This document shows, piece after piece, positions 52,403 through 63,829 of a DNA stretch of 64,000 nucleotides. The position numbers were made by a program, and so were the translations under genes. How positions within the stretch are numbered: the stretch's first letter is position 1; every line of letters starts with the position of its first letter. The stretch is from Cylindrotheca closterium (lineage: Eukaryota > Bacillariophyta > Bacillariophyceae > Bacillariales > Bacillariaceae): NCBI GenBank assembly GCA_933822405.4, contig CAKOGP040000001.1, positions 71,083 to 135,082 on the forward strand. Reading direction: 5' to 3'. Under the pieces are notes generated by a model that did not search any database, had not been told where the DNA came from, and saw nothing but the letters and a program-made list of their open reading frames with translations.

Positions 52403-52556
52403 GCAAACGATATGGAACTATTTTTTATAGAATGAAAGTTTAGTCGAACCAGTCAATTGAATCAAAAATTGTTTGAACATCAACATACACAGTACCAACT
52501 CCCAACAATCCAATCACAGCCATCTCGTCTCAAACCAAGTCTGTCTGATCTTCGTG

Positions 52557-54138
52557 ATGAGTGCAGAGGCTTCTCGACCGAGACAGAGTGAACCAGTTAC
52601 TGATAAATATGGTCTAAAGTCAAGCATTGCAGCCGTACGGGAGATTCTCCAGAAGAATGCTGCTGCCATCGCTGAAAGTGACGTCGTAGACGAGTTGAGC
52701 AAACAAAAACAGGCGAGCTATCAAGAGAAACTGCACTTACAAGAAGAACTTCAAAATCAACGAGCTCTTTTGAAAGATCTAAGTTCCAAGACAGAACATG
52801 CCAAAGCAGAAGCCCTGAGAGAAAAGAGCATGCGGCTGATTCTGGAAGAGGCATACAGCAAGCTCGAGGATCATAGAAAGGAGATCTTGAGTCAGCTGGA
52901 CACTACCAAATCATCACAAGCCGGAATGGAAGAAAAGATCGTTCGGCTACATGAAGACTTGGACAAACAGAATACAGAGTTTGAAAAAGAGCGGGCAAAG
53001 TGGGAGGAACTGATGAAAGCAATGCGAGAACAAGACGAAGCGTCCAAACGGGAGATTGGCCGACTTGATGCTCGTCTTGCGGCTTCACAGCAAGAGGTAA
53101 AGGATACAGCATCGACAATTGAAGATTTGCAGAAACAAGTGGAATTTGCGGAGTCTCGTCACACAGAAACAGTTCATGGGTATAAGGACATTATCGACAA
53201 GCTCAACAGTCGGATCGAAAAGGGACGATTCGAAACTATTGAGGACTTGCAGAAACGACTCGAGGAAGCAGAATCCAATTACGAGACTACAGCAAAAGAG
53301 GTGAGTATTATTGTTGTTGCTCTGCTAGCGATGACTTTCTCCTTTCACTTACGATTGCTTTTGTTCTTGTGCACTACTTCTACTATTAATACTACGGTAG
53401 TTGCAAAGTACGAGAGAAGACTTGCTCTCCTTTCGTCAATTTTCTGACAAACGGCAAGAGACGGTGCTCTCTCAGAAAGCTGGCGAAAAAGTGTATGAAG
53501 AGCTGGAATCAGCAGAGGCTTCCCTGAAAGAGGCTGAAAGGGAACTCGAGTCAAACAAGGAGACTGTGGCAACGTTGGAAAAGGAGGACAATGATGATTA
53601 CAAGAAAAAGGACAAGGATGATTCCGACAAGACTGGAGAAGAAAAGGACAATGATGTTTCGAAGAAAAAGGACAAGGATGATAATTCTGACAAAAAGGAC
53701 AATGATGATTCTGACAAAAAGGACAAGGATGATAATTCGGACAAAAAGGACAATGATGATTCTGACCAGACTCCTGAAGAACGAGCAGCAGCAGCAAAGT
53801 CTCAACGCACAGTGGAACTTGCAAAGGCCAAATTGAATGTCAAAAAGTGCACTTTGAAACTCCGACAAACATTGAAAAAACTGGATGGTCTTTACAAGCG
53901 TCGATTGGAGCTTGTCAAATCCGAAGTGAGTGGAACCAAGGAAGACTTGAACACTGTCATGGCCCGATTGCGTTCGGTCGGCGCCGATGCCACCAAGGCG
54001 CAATCCGATTATGCAAATTTCCAATCTAGAAAAGCGCAAATGTTGCAAGACAAGGATGCTTCCAACAAGAAGCGAGCTGCAGCCGATGACAAAGGCGAGG
54101 AAAGTACAACCGCGGACAAGAGACAAAAACAGTCTTAG
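52557..54138 (+). CDS. coiled-coil protein with K/D-repeat, nuclear-type
   Basis: 493-residue protein from two exons, 52557-53300 and 53401-54138 (GTGAGT..GGTAG, phase 0). Coiled coil throughout, e.g. VRLHEDLDKQNTEFEKERAK and KRLEEAESNYETTAKE. In exon 2 lies a Lys/Asp repeat tract built of KKDKDDNSD and KKDNDDSD units (about 53590-53765), encoded by ~24-27-bp tandem DNA repeats. The C terminus is basic (KKRAAADDKGEESTTADKRQ). N-terminal LKSSIAAVREIL resembles LKSGLAKLRNLL of the preceding gene, and both first introns follow a Glu codon with nearly the same GTGAGTAT donor, so the pair may be an old tandem duplication (inference). Confidence 0.68.
53590..53766 (+). repeat. tandem K/D-coding repeat in coiled-coil gene
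   Basis: Units such as GACAAAAAGGACAATGATGA and TTCTGAC variants repeat in frame, giving alternating KKDKDDNSD and KKDNDDSD. Confidence 0.75.
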
Positions 54139-54231
54139 GTCACCTTATGTAGCATAATAATAACTTTTTGTTCATTATATTTCATGAATACAAAGAGCAC
54201 CATCACCATATAACACTGTACGATTGATTTT

Positions 54232-55551
54232 CTATTCATGAAAGCTCAAAAAGAAGCTTCCGCCGTCTCCAAAGTCCATATTGTGTAGATATTTTCCCGA
54301 ATCCAAAATATCATTGATTTCTCCATCCAGTTCCTCGGATATTTCATTCCACCACATTCTTCCATTCTTGGCCTTGAGGAACCATTCTCCTTCCGGACCC
54401 AGATTGACAGTCATTAGATCGGCACGACAATCCCGTTCTTCTAGCTTTTCTTCCAAGGATTCAGGAATCCCTCGTCCTTGATATTGCCAAGAACCGTCAT
54501 GAAATACTACAAAAAAGGTATCAAATGTCTTTCCAAACGAAACCGACCGTGGCATTTTTTGGTCGGAAATGCACTTTTTCAAAATCCTGTCCAAGGCCTT
54601 GGGGGCCTTCCAATCCGCCGTGCCATCATGAAATGCCACAAAATATCGGTTTTTGGTACCCACGGCAATATAACTGGGACGTGCCTTTAGGTTGGTATTC
54701 CGCAAATTCCGTAACTTTTGATATAAGGCTTTTGGAATACTGGGAGTATAGGCGACACCTCCATTGCCATACAAAAAGACCGTACCTTCTCCATTGGTGG
54801 CAACTCCCGTGACAATCTTGTCCAACTTTTGAATGTCCCTCAGACATTGATCTACTTGTGTCATGACATCTTCTGGGAGACTAAATTGAAACTCTAGTCC
54901 ATCCAAGGACGACTCGCCGGAAGAGTGGGATCCGTCGTCACTGTCATCATCCGTTTCATTGTTGCTGTGGGCGTTCCGCTTGACTGGTTTTGTTGGTGCT
55001 GGTGGTTCCTTGTTCTTTTGTTGTGGTTGTTGTGGTTTTTGTTTCGCAAACGCATTCTTCTTGTCAGTGTTGATGTTATTGTCATGCGCAGCCACCATCA
55101 AATCACTCAAATGTTTTTCCAATTTCTCCTTTTCCACTTGTAGAATGCAATGGCCAACCTCGGCCAATTCCGCTTGCTTTTTCAATGATTGCTGTTGCTG
55201 ATGTACAGTAGCATTCTTGTTATCATCAAAGCTGACCAAGGCATTGTCAATTTCCACTAGCTTTTCGGGATGTCGAAGCAAGCGTCCCACCGTATCCAAA
55301 GAAGTCACATTCCGTCGAAAGGTTTGTCGGACGGTTCCATTGAGGACGCGTGATGTGCCTATCGTGCCAGATTGCAAAAAAACGTTGATTCTAGCCAATT
55401 GTTTGCTGTCTTGTTCGTCCAAACCGACGACAAAACTCAGTATCGTGGTGGGATTGGTACTTGGAAGTTCCCGACATCCGGGAACGCTGAGCGACCGTTG
55501 TCGGACTGCCGTCAAACTGAGTTTGGGTGGATCTGGTTTGGCGGGTGGCAT
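54232..55551 (-). CDS. protein with novel ~43-residue repeats
   Basis: 439-residue single-exon protein, unknown function. The start is the ATG at 55551; the open frame upstream begins only with TTG. The N-terminal part is helical and polar with a Gln-rich and Lys/Pro-rich linker and an acidic Ser segment. The C-terminal ~200 residues are four full repeats and one partial repeat of about 43 residues with the pattern V-x-F/L-G-(x)n-W/Y/F-F-V-A-F-H-D/N-G-x-x-x-W-(x)n-I-P-(x)n-L-x-x: for instance YIAVGTKNRYFVAFHDGTAD, SVSFGKTFDTFFVVFHDGSW, TVNLGPEGEWFLKAKNGRMW, and a last NMDFGDGGSFFLSFHE. This suggests a beta-propeller or solenoid binding fold. Convergent with the coiled-coil gene. Confidence 0.65.
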   Translation of the reverse strand: MPPAKPDPPKLSLTAVRQRSLSVPGCRELPSTNPTTILSFVVGLDEQDSKQLARINVFLQSGTIGTSRVLNGTVRQTFRRNVTSLDTVGRLLRHPEKLVEIDNALVSFDDNKNATVHQQQQSLKKQAELAEVGHCILQVEKEKLEKHLSDLMVAAHDNNINTDKKNAFAKQKPQQPQQKNKEPPAPTKPVKRNAHSNNETDDDSDDGSHSSGESSLDGLEFQFSLPEDVMTQVDQCLRDIQKLDKIVTGVATNGEGTVFLYGNGGVAYTPSIPKALYQKLRNLRNTNLKARPSYIAVGTKNRYFVAFHDGTADWKAPKALDRILKKCISDQKMPRSVSFGKTFDTFFVVFHDGSWQYQGRGIPESLEEKLEERDCRADLMTVNLGPEGEWFLKAKNGRMWWNEISEELDGEINDILDSGKYLHNMDFGDGGSFFLSFHE

Positions 55552-56098
55552 TGTTGTACCTATGTATGTAGATACGAGTGCTGTAGACAAGTTGTGTATC
55601 GCCTGATTGATTCAATTGTCGTTGCTTCTGTTCGTATCCTTATCCTAATCCTTTTTCCTTTTTCCGTAGTTACAAACAATCAAGGACTATCGAAAGGCAA
55701 CCATTCTGTTGCTACTGTATCTGTCTCTTTGCAATAATTCTTTTTTTCCTTTTGTATCATTCACTACTGTCAGTAAATAATCTATGATACTGTCGATAAT
55801 TCAACTTCGCAGCATTTGTGAAAACTCAAAAAGAAAACCAACGTCTCAGTTCGGCCGGCGCGCTGTTCTTCCGTCTACCGGCATAGTTTACATAGATCCG
55901 GGTCTTTCTGAAACCAAAAACTTCTTCCTCATTCCAATGAGAAAAACGAAGGAGATGAGATAACCTTGGAGATATATAGTATAGAGTATCGATCCAACTC
56001 ATCATCATCATTAGCGCTGCTACAGCTATCAATTCAGCTATCAATAAAGCTACATTTCATATCGTTATTATAAACAAACAACCACACACACAACAAGG
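55552..56098. promoter_or_regulatory. divergent intergenic region
   Basis: About 550 bp between divergent starts, AT-rich with an A/C-rich leader just before the ERGIC-type start; no RNA gene seen. Confidence 0.3.
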
Positions 56099-57130
56099 AT
56101 GATACGGAATGCCGATTTCTTTGTCAAACCGAGACATGATCTTCGCACCAAGTCGGCAACGGGTGGTCTCATCACGTTGATTGCAGGATCAGTCGCGGGT
56201 CTCTTGTTTCTTGCTCAAATGTACACACAAATCATGGGAACGACGCAACATTCACTCTACTTGTCAGAATCCAAACCTATTCCAATGCTGGGGACCTTTG
56301 ATCCTTTTACTACTCGGTTGTACGACATCAAATCAAAAATGACCATGAAACTGCACATTACCTTTCCTCACATGGAATGCAACAATATGGAAATTAGAAT
56401 CAACGGGGCTCCCCTCAAGGATTCTGATTTTGATTTCAAATCACAAAAGGGAAGACGGCGAATGGCCAAAGTACGACCCAATGCGGCGGATCTCAAAGAG
56501 GCTGGTTTCGATCCCCACAAACACAAGACGGGATGCACCATCAAGGCTACCTTAAGAGTACCCACGGTGGCAGGACACGTTTCCATTACCATGTCCCAAT
56601 TAGCATGGTCCCGAACGGTCCAACAACTCATGATGGAAGCCCAAATGGGCATCTTGACATCGCCTGGGGGAGGCAATGAAGCAACCCAAAATTCACACAA
56701 CATGTCCCATTACATTCATTCAGTCCAATTTGGCAAACGATTTCCACTCGCCAAGGACGATCCCTTGCAACATCGGGCGCATGTCATACAAAACAAAATG
56801 GGTGGAATTGCACTGGAAAACATTCAAGTCAAGCTGGTACCCACCTATTACAGTGGTTGGATGTCCAGCAAATTGACCTATCAACAATCTGTGGTCTCCC
56901 ATACGGTACAACCCGAACACATGGTCAGTCAAGGAGTGGCTCTTTCTCCAGGATTGGCCATGAGTTATGACTTGACGCCACTGGCAGTTCGACATGAGAT
57001 TGGTCGAGACAATGTGTTTGCATTCCTAAGTTCGCTCATGAGCATTGTAGGGGGAGCCTTTGTCACGGTCGGTCTCTTTACGGGATTGTTGGTGCACTCG
57101 GCGGCGGCCGTGGCCAAAAAGGTGGATTAA
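56099..57130 (+). CDS. ERGIC/Erv46-family ER-Golgi cargo receptor
   Basis: 343-residue two-pass membrane protein of the Erv41/Erv46 (ERGIC) family, which cycles between ER and Golgi and retrieves cargo. N-terminal FFVKPRHDLRTKSATGGLIT then ITLIAGSVAGLLFLAQM is the ERGIC_N signature and first helix. The lumenal domain has MTMKLHITFPHMECNNMEIR, TGCTIKATLRVPTVAGHVSI and the FGKRFPLAKDDPL/ SHYIHSVQFG block. Near the C terminus LSPGLAMSYDLTPLAV and a second helix (FLSSLMSIVGGAFVTVGLF) complete the topology. The cytoplasmic tail is short (AAVAKKVD); a KK pair near the end could aid ER retrieval. The ATG at 56099 is preceded by an ACACAACAAGG leader. Confidence 0.88.
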   Translation: MIRNADFFVKPRHDLRTKSATGGLITLIAGSVAGLLFLAQMYTQIMGTTQHSLYLSESKPIPMLGTFDPFTTRLYDIKSKMTMKLHITFPHMECNNMEIRINGAPLKDSDFDFKSQKGRRRMAKVRPNAADLKEAGFDPHKHKTGCTIKATLRVPTVAGHVSITMSQLAWSRTVQQLMMEAQMGILTSPGGGNEATQNSHNMSHYIHSVQFGKRFPLAKDDPLQHRAHVIQNKMGGIALENIQVKLVPTYYSGWMSSKLTYQQSVVSHTVQPEHMVSQGVALSPGLAMSYDLTPLAVRHEIGRDNVFAFLSSLMSIVGGAFVTVGLFTGLLVHSAAAVAKKVD

Positions 57131-57389
57131 AGACGACTAGAGCGATAAACAATATTTTAAAAGAACCTACCTACCGCTAAAGTAATGGATGTGTAGCTTA
57201 ACATATTGCAAGATTGCATGAATACCCTACTTACTGGATTCCACACATGATAATCAGCATCGTCATCATCATTAAGACATATCGTCGTTCATGTAATTAT
57301 TAGTATTGTTGCTTAATAATATATAATATAGCCAATAATATTAGTATACATCTTAGTTTTACTTTCTGGTAGCCTTCTGTTGCTTGGTG
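57131..57389. other. convergent intergenic
   Basis: About 260 bp of AT-rich 3'-flanking sequence between the ERGIC-type gene and the acetyltransferase gene. Confidence 0.3.
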
Positions 57390-60300
57390 TCAATCCTCTT
57401 GTTGATAGAATTCGTTTTGGGCATTACGACGTCGATCATCCATAAGTTGCTGTTGACGGCGCAAACGCTCGTTGCGTTCACGGATACGATCGCAAAAGGG
57501 AAGAGGACAGCTTCCTCGGATCGTACAAGATCGGGCGTGAACCAGAATGAGGGCCAGCATTCGGATACAGATTTTGCAACCCTTCTTGTGGGTCTGATCG
57601 CAAGTCTTCACATGCGCAAAGAGCTGCTTCATCTTGCGACAATTCAATAAATTGCATTGGGGAGAACCGGGGCAGCCTGCCGCATGGACAAGAATCAACA
57701 AGAAAGGCTTCATGGCCTTGGTTCTCTCGGCTTGCTGTTCTTGTGAAATCCCAGTATTCTCAGTCAAAACCTTGGAGAATGTATGGTTACTGTCGTGGGA
57801 GAATCGAGATCCACGATTCGCCCAGGATCCATTCGTGACGGGGCCATAACACTCTTGGCAAAGATCGTAGCTTGCGCAATTGTTGCAGTGATATCGGGCA
57901 CCATTTGCAATGTCACGATAGCATACCCCGCATCGTGGAACAAATTTCGGGGCCAAGGGGTTGTGGAGCTGGTACAGAACCATCATACTTGTGTGCTTTG
58001 CTCTCCTGAGCTGGTCAAACTGAAAGTGATTCGTTTGACAGTAGTTCAGAAAGAGTTGCCGGTTTTCAAACAGTTCGCTTTCAAATTGGTCGTCAGCTTC
58101 GACAGTCGAACCAATCTTGCCAGATGACCGCACAGCCTCGGCAAGTTTTTGAGCGAGGAGAGCTTGGCGCTCGTCGTCACTTTCGTCGTCTGACATATCT
58201 CCCATCAGCATCCCATTGAAATGCGAATCTTTGCCTGGAGGCTTGAACGCATCATCGTCAGGCCAGTTGGATAGATCTTCACCACGGTCAGATGCAGCAA
58301 CAAAGCGTTTGTTCCGCAGTCTCGCGATAATGAAGTTTTCTTTCATGTTGTAAATGGTCTGACCAAGCCGAAGCATCACCTTGTCTGGATACTGGTTCAC
58401 AAGAGACCCTGGATTTGAACGAGTTCCGCGCTTTGATCCAGATCTTTTTTGCGCTGCCTTAGGCGGAGGCATAACTGGTTTCCTTTCTTCTTTTGTCATT
58501 TGAGTCAGAATTTTTTCAATCTCACCAGGAACGTAGTCACCTTCAAAATATGGCAGAGATAATGGATTCGGGGCATAACCGATTGGTGCATCTTTGCCGT
58601 TGTTGTTGAAGTATTCGTCGTAGTAATCTGTGGTCTCGACGACAATTCCTTCAGCTTTGGCAGTATCGAGTGTTTGATAGTACCAATTCCTCAGCTTTTC
58701 TTCTTGTGGAATCTTTTGGTGCGAAGGATGACAAAAGAAAACGTACTCATCCCCCCCGGCAGGAGGACAACTCCATATGTGGGCTGTGTGGAAACCCCTC
58801 TTCTTCACGAAACGAAGGTATTCTACAATCACTGATTGATACACGATGCTGCGATATTGACTCGGTTGGAAATACTGCACAGAATCGAGGTAGGAGACGT
58901 ACACTCTTCTTCGGTTTGGCGCAGGACAGTCGTCCCCATATTCATAGACATACATCGCGAACAAAAGAACATCAATCCCATCAAATGACTGAAACAGCCC
59001 TACGCATTTCGTATGAACAGGGTAGTCAGATGGGCAACCAATTCGTTCATATCGCTTGAACATCTGCAGTGAAAGCAGCCAGATGATGTGAGATTCCAAG
59101 AATTGATTGATTGATTGATTGATTCACTGCTAACATATCACTTACCTCTTCTCGAATGAGATGTTTCTTATCGATATGGGACATGACACGGACGGTGAGT
59201 CCTTCAACCTTATCAATTTGTTCAAGCGAGCAGTTGTTCTTCCCTGCTGCCTTCTCGTAGGCAGCTGTCAACGTACGTCGCAAACCTTGCTCAATGAATA
59301 CGCTCATGCTACATTTGGGAAGGTCGGCAGCACGACTACCCATATTCTTTGGAACATTGATATTTCGCTTCTTTTCACATTCCGAACAGCGGAAGACAGA
59401 GTTGGGCTTGGCAATTCGTCCGTTGTAGAGTGCGCAGATTTGATGGACTCGACAATGGCAGTCGTCGCACTCGATCCAACATTCTTCAGGAAGAGAATCG
59501 TTCTTCGACTTCAGGAGTCGAGACTTCCTGATATCGTTGCCATCATCGAGCGTGATGAGTTTCTTCGGGTTCAATTGATCATAGCACTTCTCACACCAGC
59601 AGTTTTGGTTCGATCCATAGGTATAGTAAGTCGCATTTCGCTTGATCCTTGGTGCTTCACAAGACAGCGATGCACAGTACAACGCGGGGGGTTCCAGCTG
59701 ACGACGTTGCAATCGACAAATCTTGCATGGAACGTTGTCTACTGGTGCTGGCCTGGGTGGCTTTGATGGCTGAAGATCAGTCTTTACACCTACAAACATA
59801 GTATACGACTAAAGTGAGAAAACCGAATAGCTAGTATGTTGCGAGTATGCGTCTATGACTCACATACCTTCGCACACTTTTTGATATTCTTTTTCAAAGA
59901 CTCCCATCATTGTGTGTGCAAGTTGGCCAACTTCGCTATCCTCGCCGTTGTAAAGTATCGCATTTTCAAAAACCAACTTAACATCGCGTTCGAACGAAGC
60001 CATATCGGTGTAGACGGCATTCTCCAACTTTTTCTTAACAAGAAGCAAGTGCATGGGATTTTTTACGACTTCAAAATAGTCTGGAAGACCAAACACAACT
60101 GGATCCACGGCATCTCTGAAGACCCAACCGTATGGATCGTCAATCAGCTGTTGCACGATTGGCAAGCACTTGTGCGTGATTGTTCTTGATGTCAAATGTA
60201 GACCTTTGTGGAGCATCATGAGATTCTGTTCCACGTCTCCCTTGGGCATAGAAGACGTCAGAGAAGGATTTAAATCATCCTTGTCGTCATCAGTCCTTTG

Positions 60301-63300
60301 GGATTTAGAAGAGGGACCATCCTCTCCACTATCATCAGCAGATCGTTTCCTCGATGAATCACTCGGTATGGCGATGGAACCACCAGCCCTGACCACTGCT
60401 GCGCTTTCGGCAGGGAGCAAGTCGTCGGCAATGTCGCGCAGACGCTTTCCCTTTCCACCCCTGCCGCGGGCACCTTTCCCCCTTGAAAGAATTGGAGCTG
60501 ACCGAACTTTCGGTGCACCAGACGTATCGTCCTTGTTTTCAGAAGTGTCTGTGACAAGAGGTCCCATGGAATCGAAAGGATCCGAGGAGCTGGAGCCGTT
60601 GACATCATTGGATTTGTCATTGTCAAGATCTTGGTCCAAATCATCGTCCTTGTCGTCTCCACCTGGAGAATCATCAGGAAGAGGCTGGTTCAACAAGTCA
60701 TTCTTCAGTGGATCAGAGTTCAACTGGTTCTGTAGGCTGTCCATTTGATTCATGTCATCGTTGCTCTTGTTGTTGGTGTTGACAGCGTCCAAATGACTTT
60801 GGCTGAGTGCTTGCATTTGCGCTTGAACATTCATTTGATTGTTCTGCGAGTTGCCGCCGTGCATTCCCATTTGGTTCTGTTGAGAGTGGTGAGAGTTCTG
60901 GCTGTTGTTGTTGAGCATTTGCGAATTCTGGCTGGTATTTCCGAGGGCTTGGTTGCCTAGTTGTCCACCTTGCATTCCCTTCATCGTAACCAGTAACTCC
61001 TGTTGAATGATTGCCTGCTCTTGTTGGCAGCGACGTTGTAGCTGCTGAAGCAAGAGACTTTGCTGCTGGAGTTGCTGACCTTGTTGGGTTCCTGGGTCCT
61101 TGAGAAGCTGTTGTTGCTCTTGCAATTGCTGTTGTTGCTCCAGCAAATTGGATTGCTGCTTTTGGAGCTGACGCAAGACGTGCTGTTGCTGCTGAAGCTT
61201 TGCCTGCAAGTTCTGGTGATTCTGCTGTTGATTTCCTTGGTTTTGCTGCTGCTGTTGGAGCTGGTTGGAATTCTGCGAACCTTGAAGGTCGTTCGACCCA
61301 AGACCGACACCACCACCAAGAGAGTTGAGAACATCTAGGTTGTTGCCGCCTTGCATGTTATTTTGCATATTGTTTGACATATCGTTCTGAAGGTTACCCT
61401 GCATGTTATTTTGCATGCCCATCATATTCGGCATCTGCTGGTTCTGGTTTTGCTGAATCGCTTGTTGCTGCTTTTGATACAATTGCTGCATGGCCTGTTG
61501 TTGTCTAGCCTGTGCATTGGTGTTCAGCTGGTTTTGTTGCTGTTGCTGCTGCTGTTGAGGATTACCAAAGTTAGAGATCTGCTGTTGAAGCTGCGGCATG
61601 TCCGACTGTGGAACTGCAGCCAGGGGATCGCTACTGTCGAGTTGCTCACTCAGCTTGATTTGCTCCATAACAGGCCCACAGACTTCACAGGTCGCAGTTC
61701 GACCTTGGCTCTTACAGATACGATAGTGGTTTAGAACACATCGACTGCTGAGACAGTGAGGAGTTTTGCAATTCTTGTCCCGGCACTTCTTCATATGTTT
61801 CCAAAGAGCCATCATTTGCGGACAGAATTTGGTTTTGCAGTTTTGACCCTCTTTACATTTGGAAGCATGCCGCAGAAGCAATAGGCGTTGTTGCTGTTGT
61901 CGAATTACCTTCTTCTTCTGCTGCGCAACTGGATCGTTGAGATCCTCCAGACCGGATGTTCCTGAATTACCAAAGTTATTGCCGCCAAGACTGCCTTGCA
62001 TGGACATGTCATCCATGGCTCCACGGTTGTTACCGCTGCCGGCCATGCCACCCAGAGACGTTATTGAGTTTCTTGAGATCGCGTTACCTTGATTTAGGTT
62101 AACGTTTCCACCTTGCATTTGAAGATATTGTTGAAGTTGTTGGGATTCCGATGGAATGTTCCCAACACTGTTGTTGCCACTTTGGTCATTGCCACTTGGA
62201 TCGGTAGAAGTAGTCGATCGGTGAAGCTCGAGACCGTGTGCAATCAACTGCAACCGTTTCTTCAGAGTAGATGGATCCAAGTACTCTTCTTTCGTCTGCG
62301 CCGAACGGTACAGATGTTCTTCGAGACTCTTGGCCATGTGTGGCAACCTAAATGATAGTACAATCGTTCCTCAGTTAGAGCTGGCTGCACAACAACAACG
62401 ACAAACAAGTAGACAGATAATAAATTCAAATCAGTACTCACTTTTGCGAAATCTTGTTGGTATCTGGACGCATCTGTCGAATGACTTCCAAAATGCTGAA
62501 TATTATTCTTCTTCGATCCGGCAAATCGGCATTCGACTGCCAACCCCCTGCAAAGCTTCCATCCAAGAACGATTTTTGATTGGCTGCATCGTCCTTGTTG
62601 GTAGTGTCGCCTACTACTTGGCCCGCCCCCAAATCCAGCGGAGTGATTCCCGGGTTGTTGACTTGTTGGCGGGAAGCCCGAGAGTTGGTAGAGCCGTCCA
62701 TGTCAAAGTTATTGAATGAATTGCCCAAAGCGTTGTTATTGTTGTTGGCGGAACTGGTGTTGTTGTTCTGAGATTGCGAATTCATGCTTTGATTCATCTG
62801 TTCCATTTGCATCATTTGAGACGATCGTCCTCTTCCCCCCATCAGATCATTGGAATTGGAGCCACTTTGACTTTGGTTGTTGGAGAACATATCGTTTTGC
62901 ATGCTGTTCTGGTTCATGCCTGCGTTTCCCCCCATCAGCCGCTGTTGCTGAAGAAGCAAATCTTGTTGGTTGTTTAGACCTCCAAGGCTGCCACCCATCT
63001 GATTCCGCGTCTGCTGTGGTTGCTGCAATTGAGAAGGGTTCTGACCTTGCATCATGGCAGCCATAGAAGAGAACTGATCAGAATTGCCGCCGCCCATCTG
63101 TTGCATTTGCTGAAGTAGCTGCTGTTGTTGCGATGGCATACCCCCAAAGTTCTGACCAGAAGAGGAGGACGCTCGACGTTGGCCAGGCATTCCCCCCATG
63201 GCGCCAGACATACCCATACCTTGATTTTGATTCTGAGTTTGCTGCTGCTGTTCGAGTTGTCTCTGAAGTTGGGCAATCTGCTGTTGCAAGAGGGCAGCAT

Positions 63301-63829
63301 TGTTGGATTGACCCCCCAATTGACCCACAGCTTGTTGCATCTGTTGAGCTGGCATTTGAGTCTGGCTCGTTTGACGATTACCCAAGAGCATGTTATTGGC
63401 AGCTTGGTTTTGCATGTTGTTATTGCCGCCCATGTTAATGCCCGCTAGAGCAGCCAATTGTGCGCCGCTGGCACTGGAGGCATCCATCGCACCGCTGGGA
63501 CCTCCTTGATTGAAAGCATTCAAGTAATTGAGGTTTGCGTTTGCCATTTGGTTATTTCCTTGTTGTTGTTGCTGCAACATAGCCATAGCATTGCCTCCAA
63601 GCAGCGAGTTACGTCTGGCATTCATTGCTTGCTGGCCGCCCTGTTGCAACTGCTGTTGCTGCATGTAAGCTTGTTGCAATTGTTGCTGTTGATTTCCCAT
63701 TCCGCCCATTGCATTGGCGTTCATCATTTGCTGTTGCTGCCCAGGTTGTCCCCTACCATATTGAGCAAGCTGTTGCTGCAAGCGGGCAAGCTGCGCGGCA
63801 TTCATGTTGCCTCCTCCGGCGGATTGCAT
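57390..63829 (-). CDS. p300/CBP-type histone acetyltransferase
   Basis: 2061-residue transcriptional co-activator acetylating histones and factors. Four exons: 62442-63829, 59868-62347, 59146-59789, 57390-59063, with GTGAGT, GTATGT and GTAAGT donors and phases 2/1/0. Order: a Gln/Asn/Met-rich N terminus; a KIX-like helix bundle built across the first splice (RRIIFSILEVIRQMRPDTNK then LPHMAKSLEEHLYRSA); TAZ1 (RLLLLRHASKC..CPQMMALWKHMKKC), about 600-690; a long poly-Gln region; a bromodomain (PIVQQLIDDPYGWVF..PDYFEVVKNPMHL), about 1180-1288; a Cys-rich/PHD part in exon 3 (ECDDCHCRVHQIC); the KAT11 catalytic domain from ~1504 (YVYEYGDDCPAPNRRRVYVS, HIWSCPPAGGDEYVFFCHP, LPYFEGDYVPGEIE); ZZ (CGVCYRDIANGARYHC); and TAZ2 (LLILVHAAGCPGSPQC). 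All core p300/CBP modules of the plant HAC/animal type are present, so it should be active. Confidence 0.93.
59102..59122. repeat. (ATTG)n microsatellite in intron
   Basis: Five or so tandem ATTG units in the third intron of the acetyltransferase gene (59064-59145). Confidence 0.75.
61000..61580. repeat. CAG/CAA-rich poly-Gln coding tract
   Basis: Imperfect CTG/TTG (minus-strand CAG/CAA) repeats inside the acetyltransferase gene code long Gln-rich runs interspersed with Asn, Met and Leu. A second such region covers about 63100-63790. Confidence 0.7.

Noticed and set aside
53551..54126. 191-codon minus-strand ORF, Ile/Val/Leu-rich
   Set aside because: It is the antisense of the K/D repeat coding tract; its hydrophobic repeats mirror the sense repeats and it lacks upstream context.
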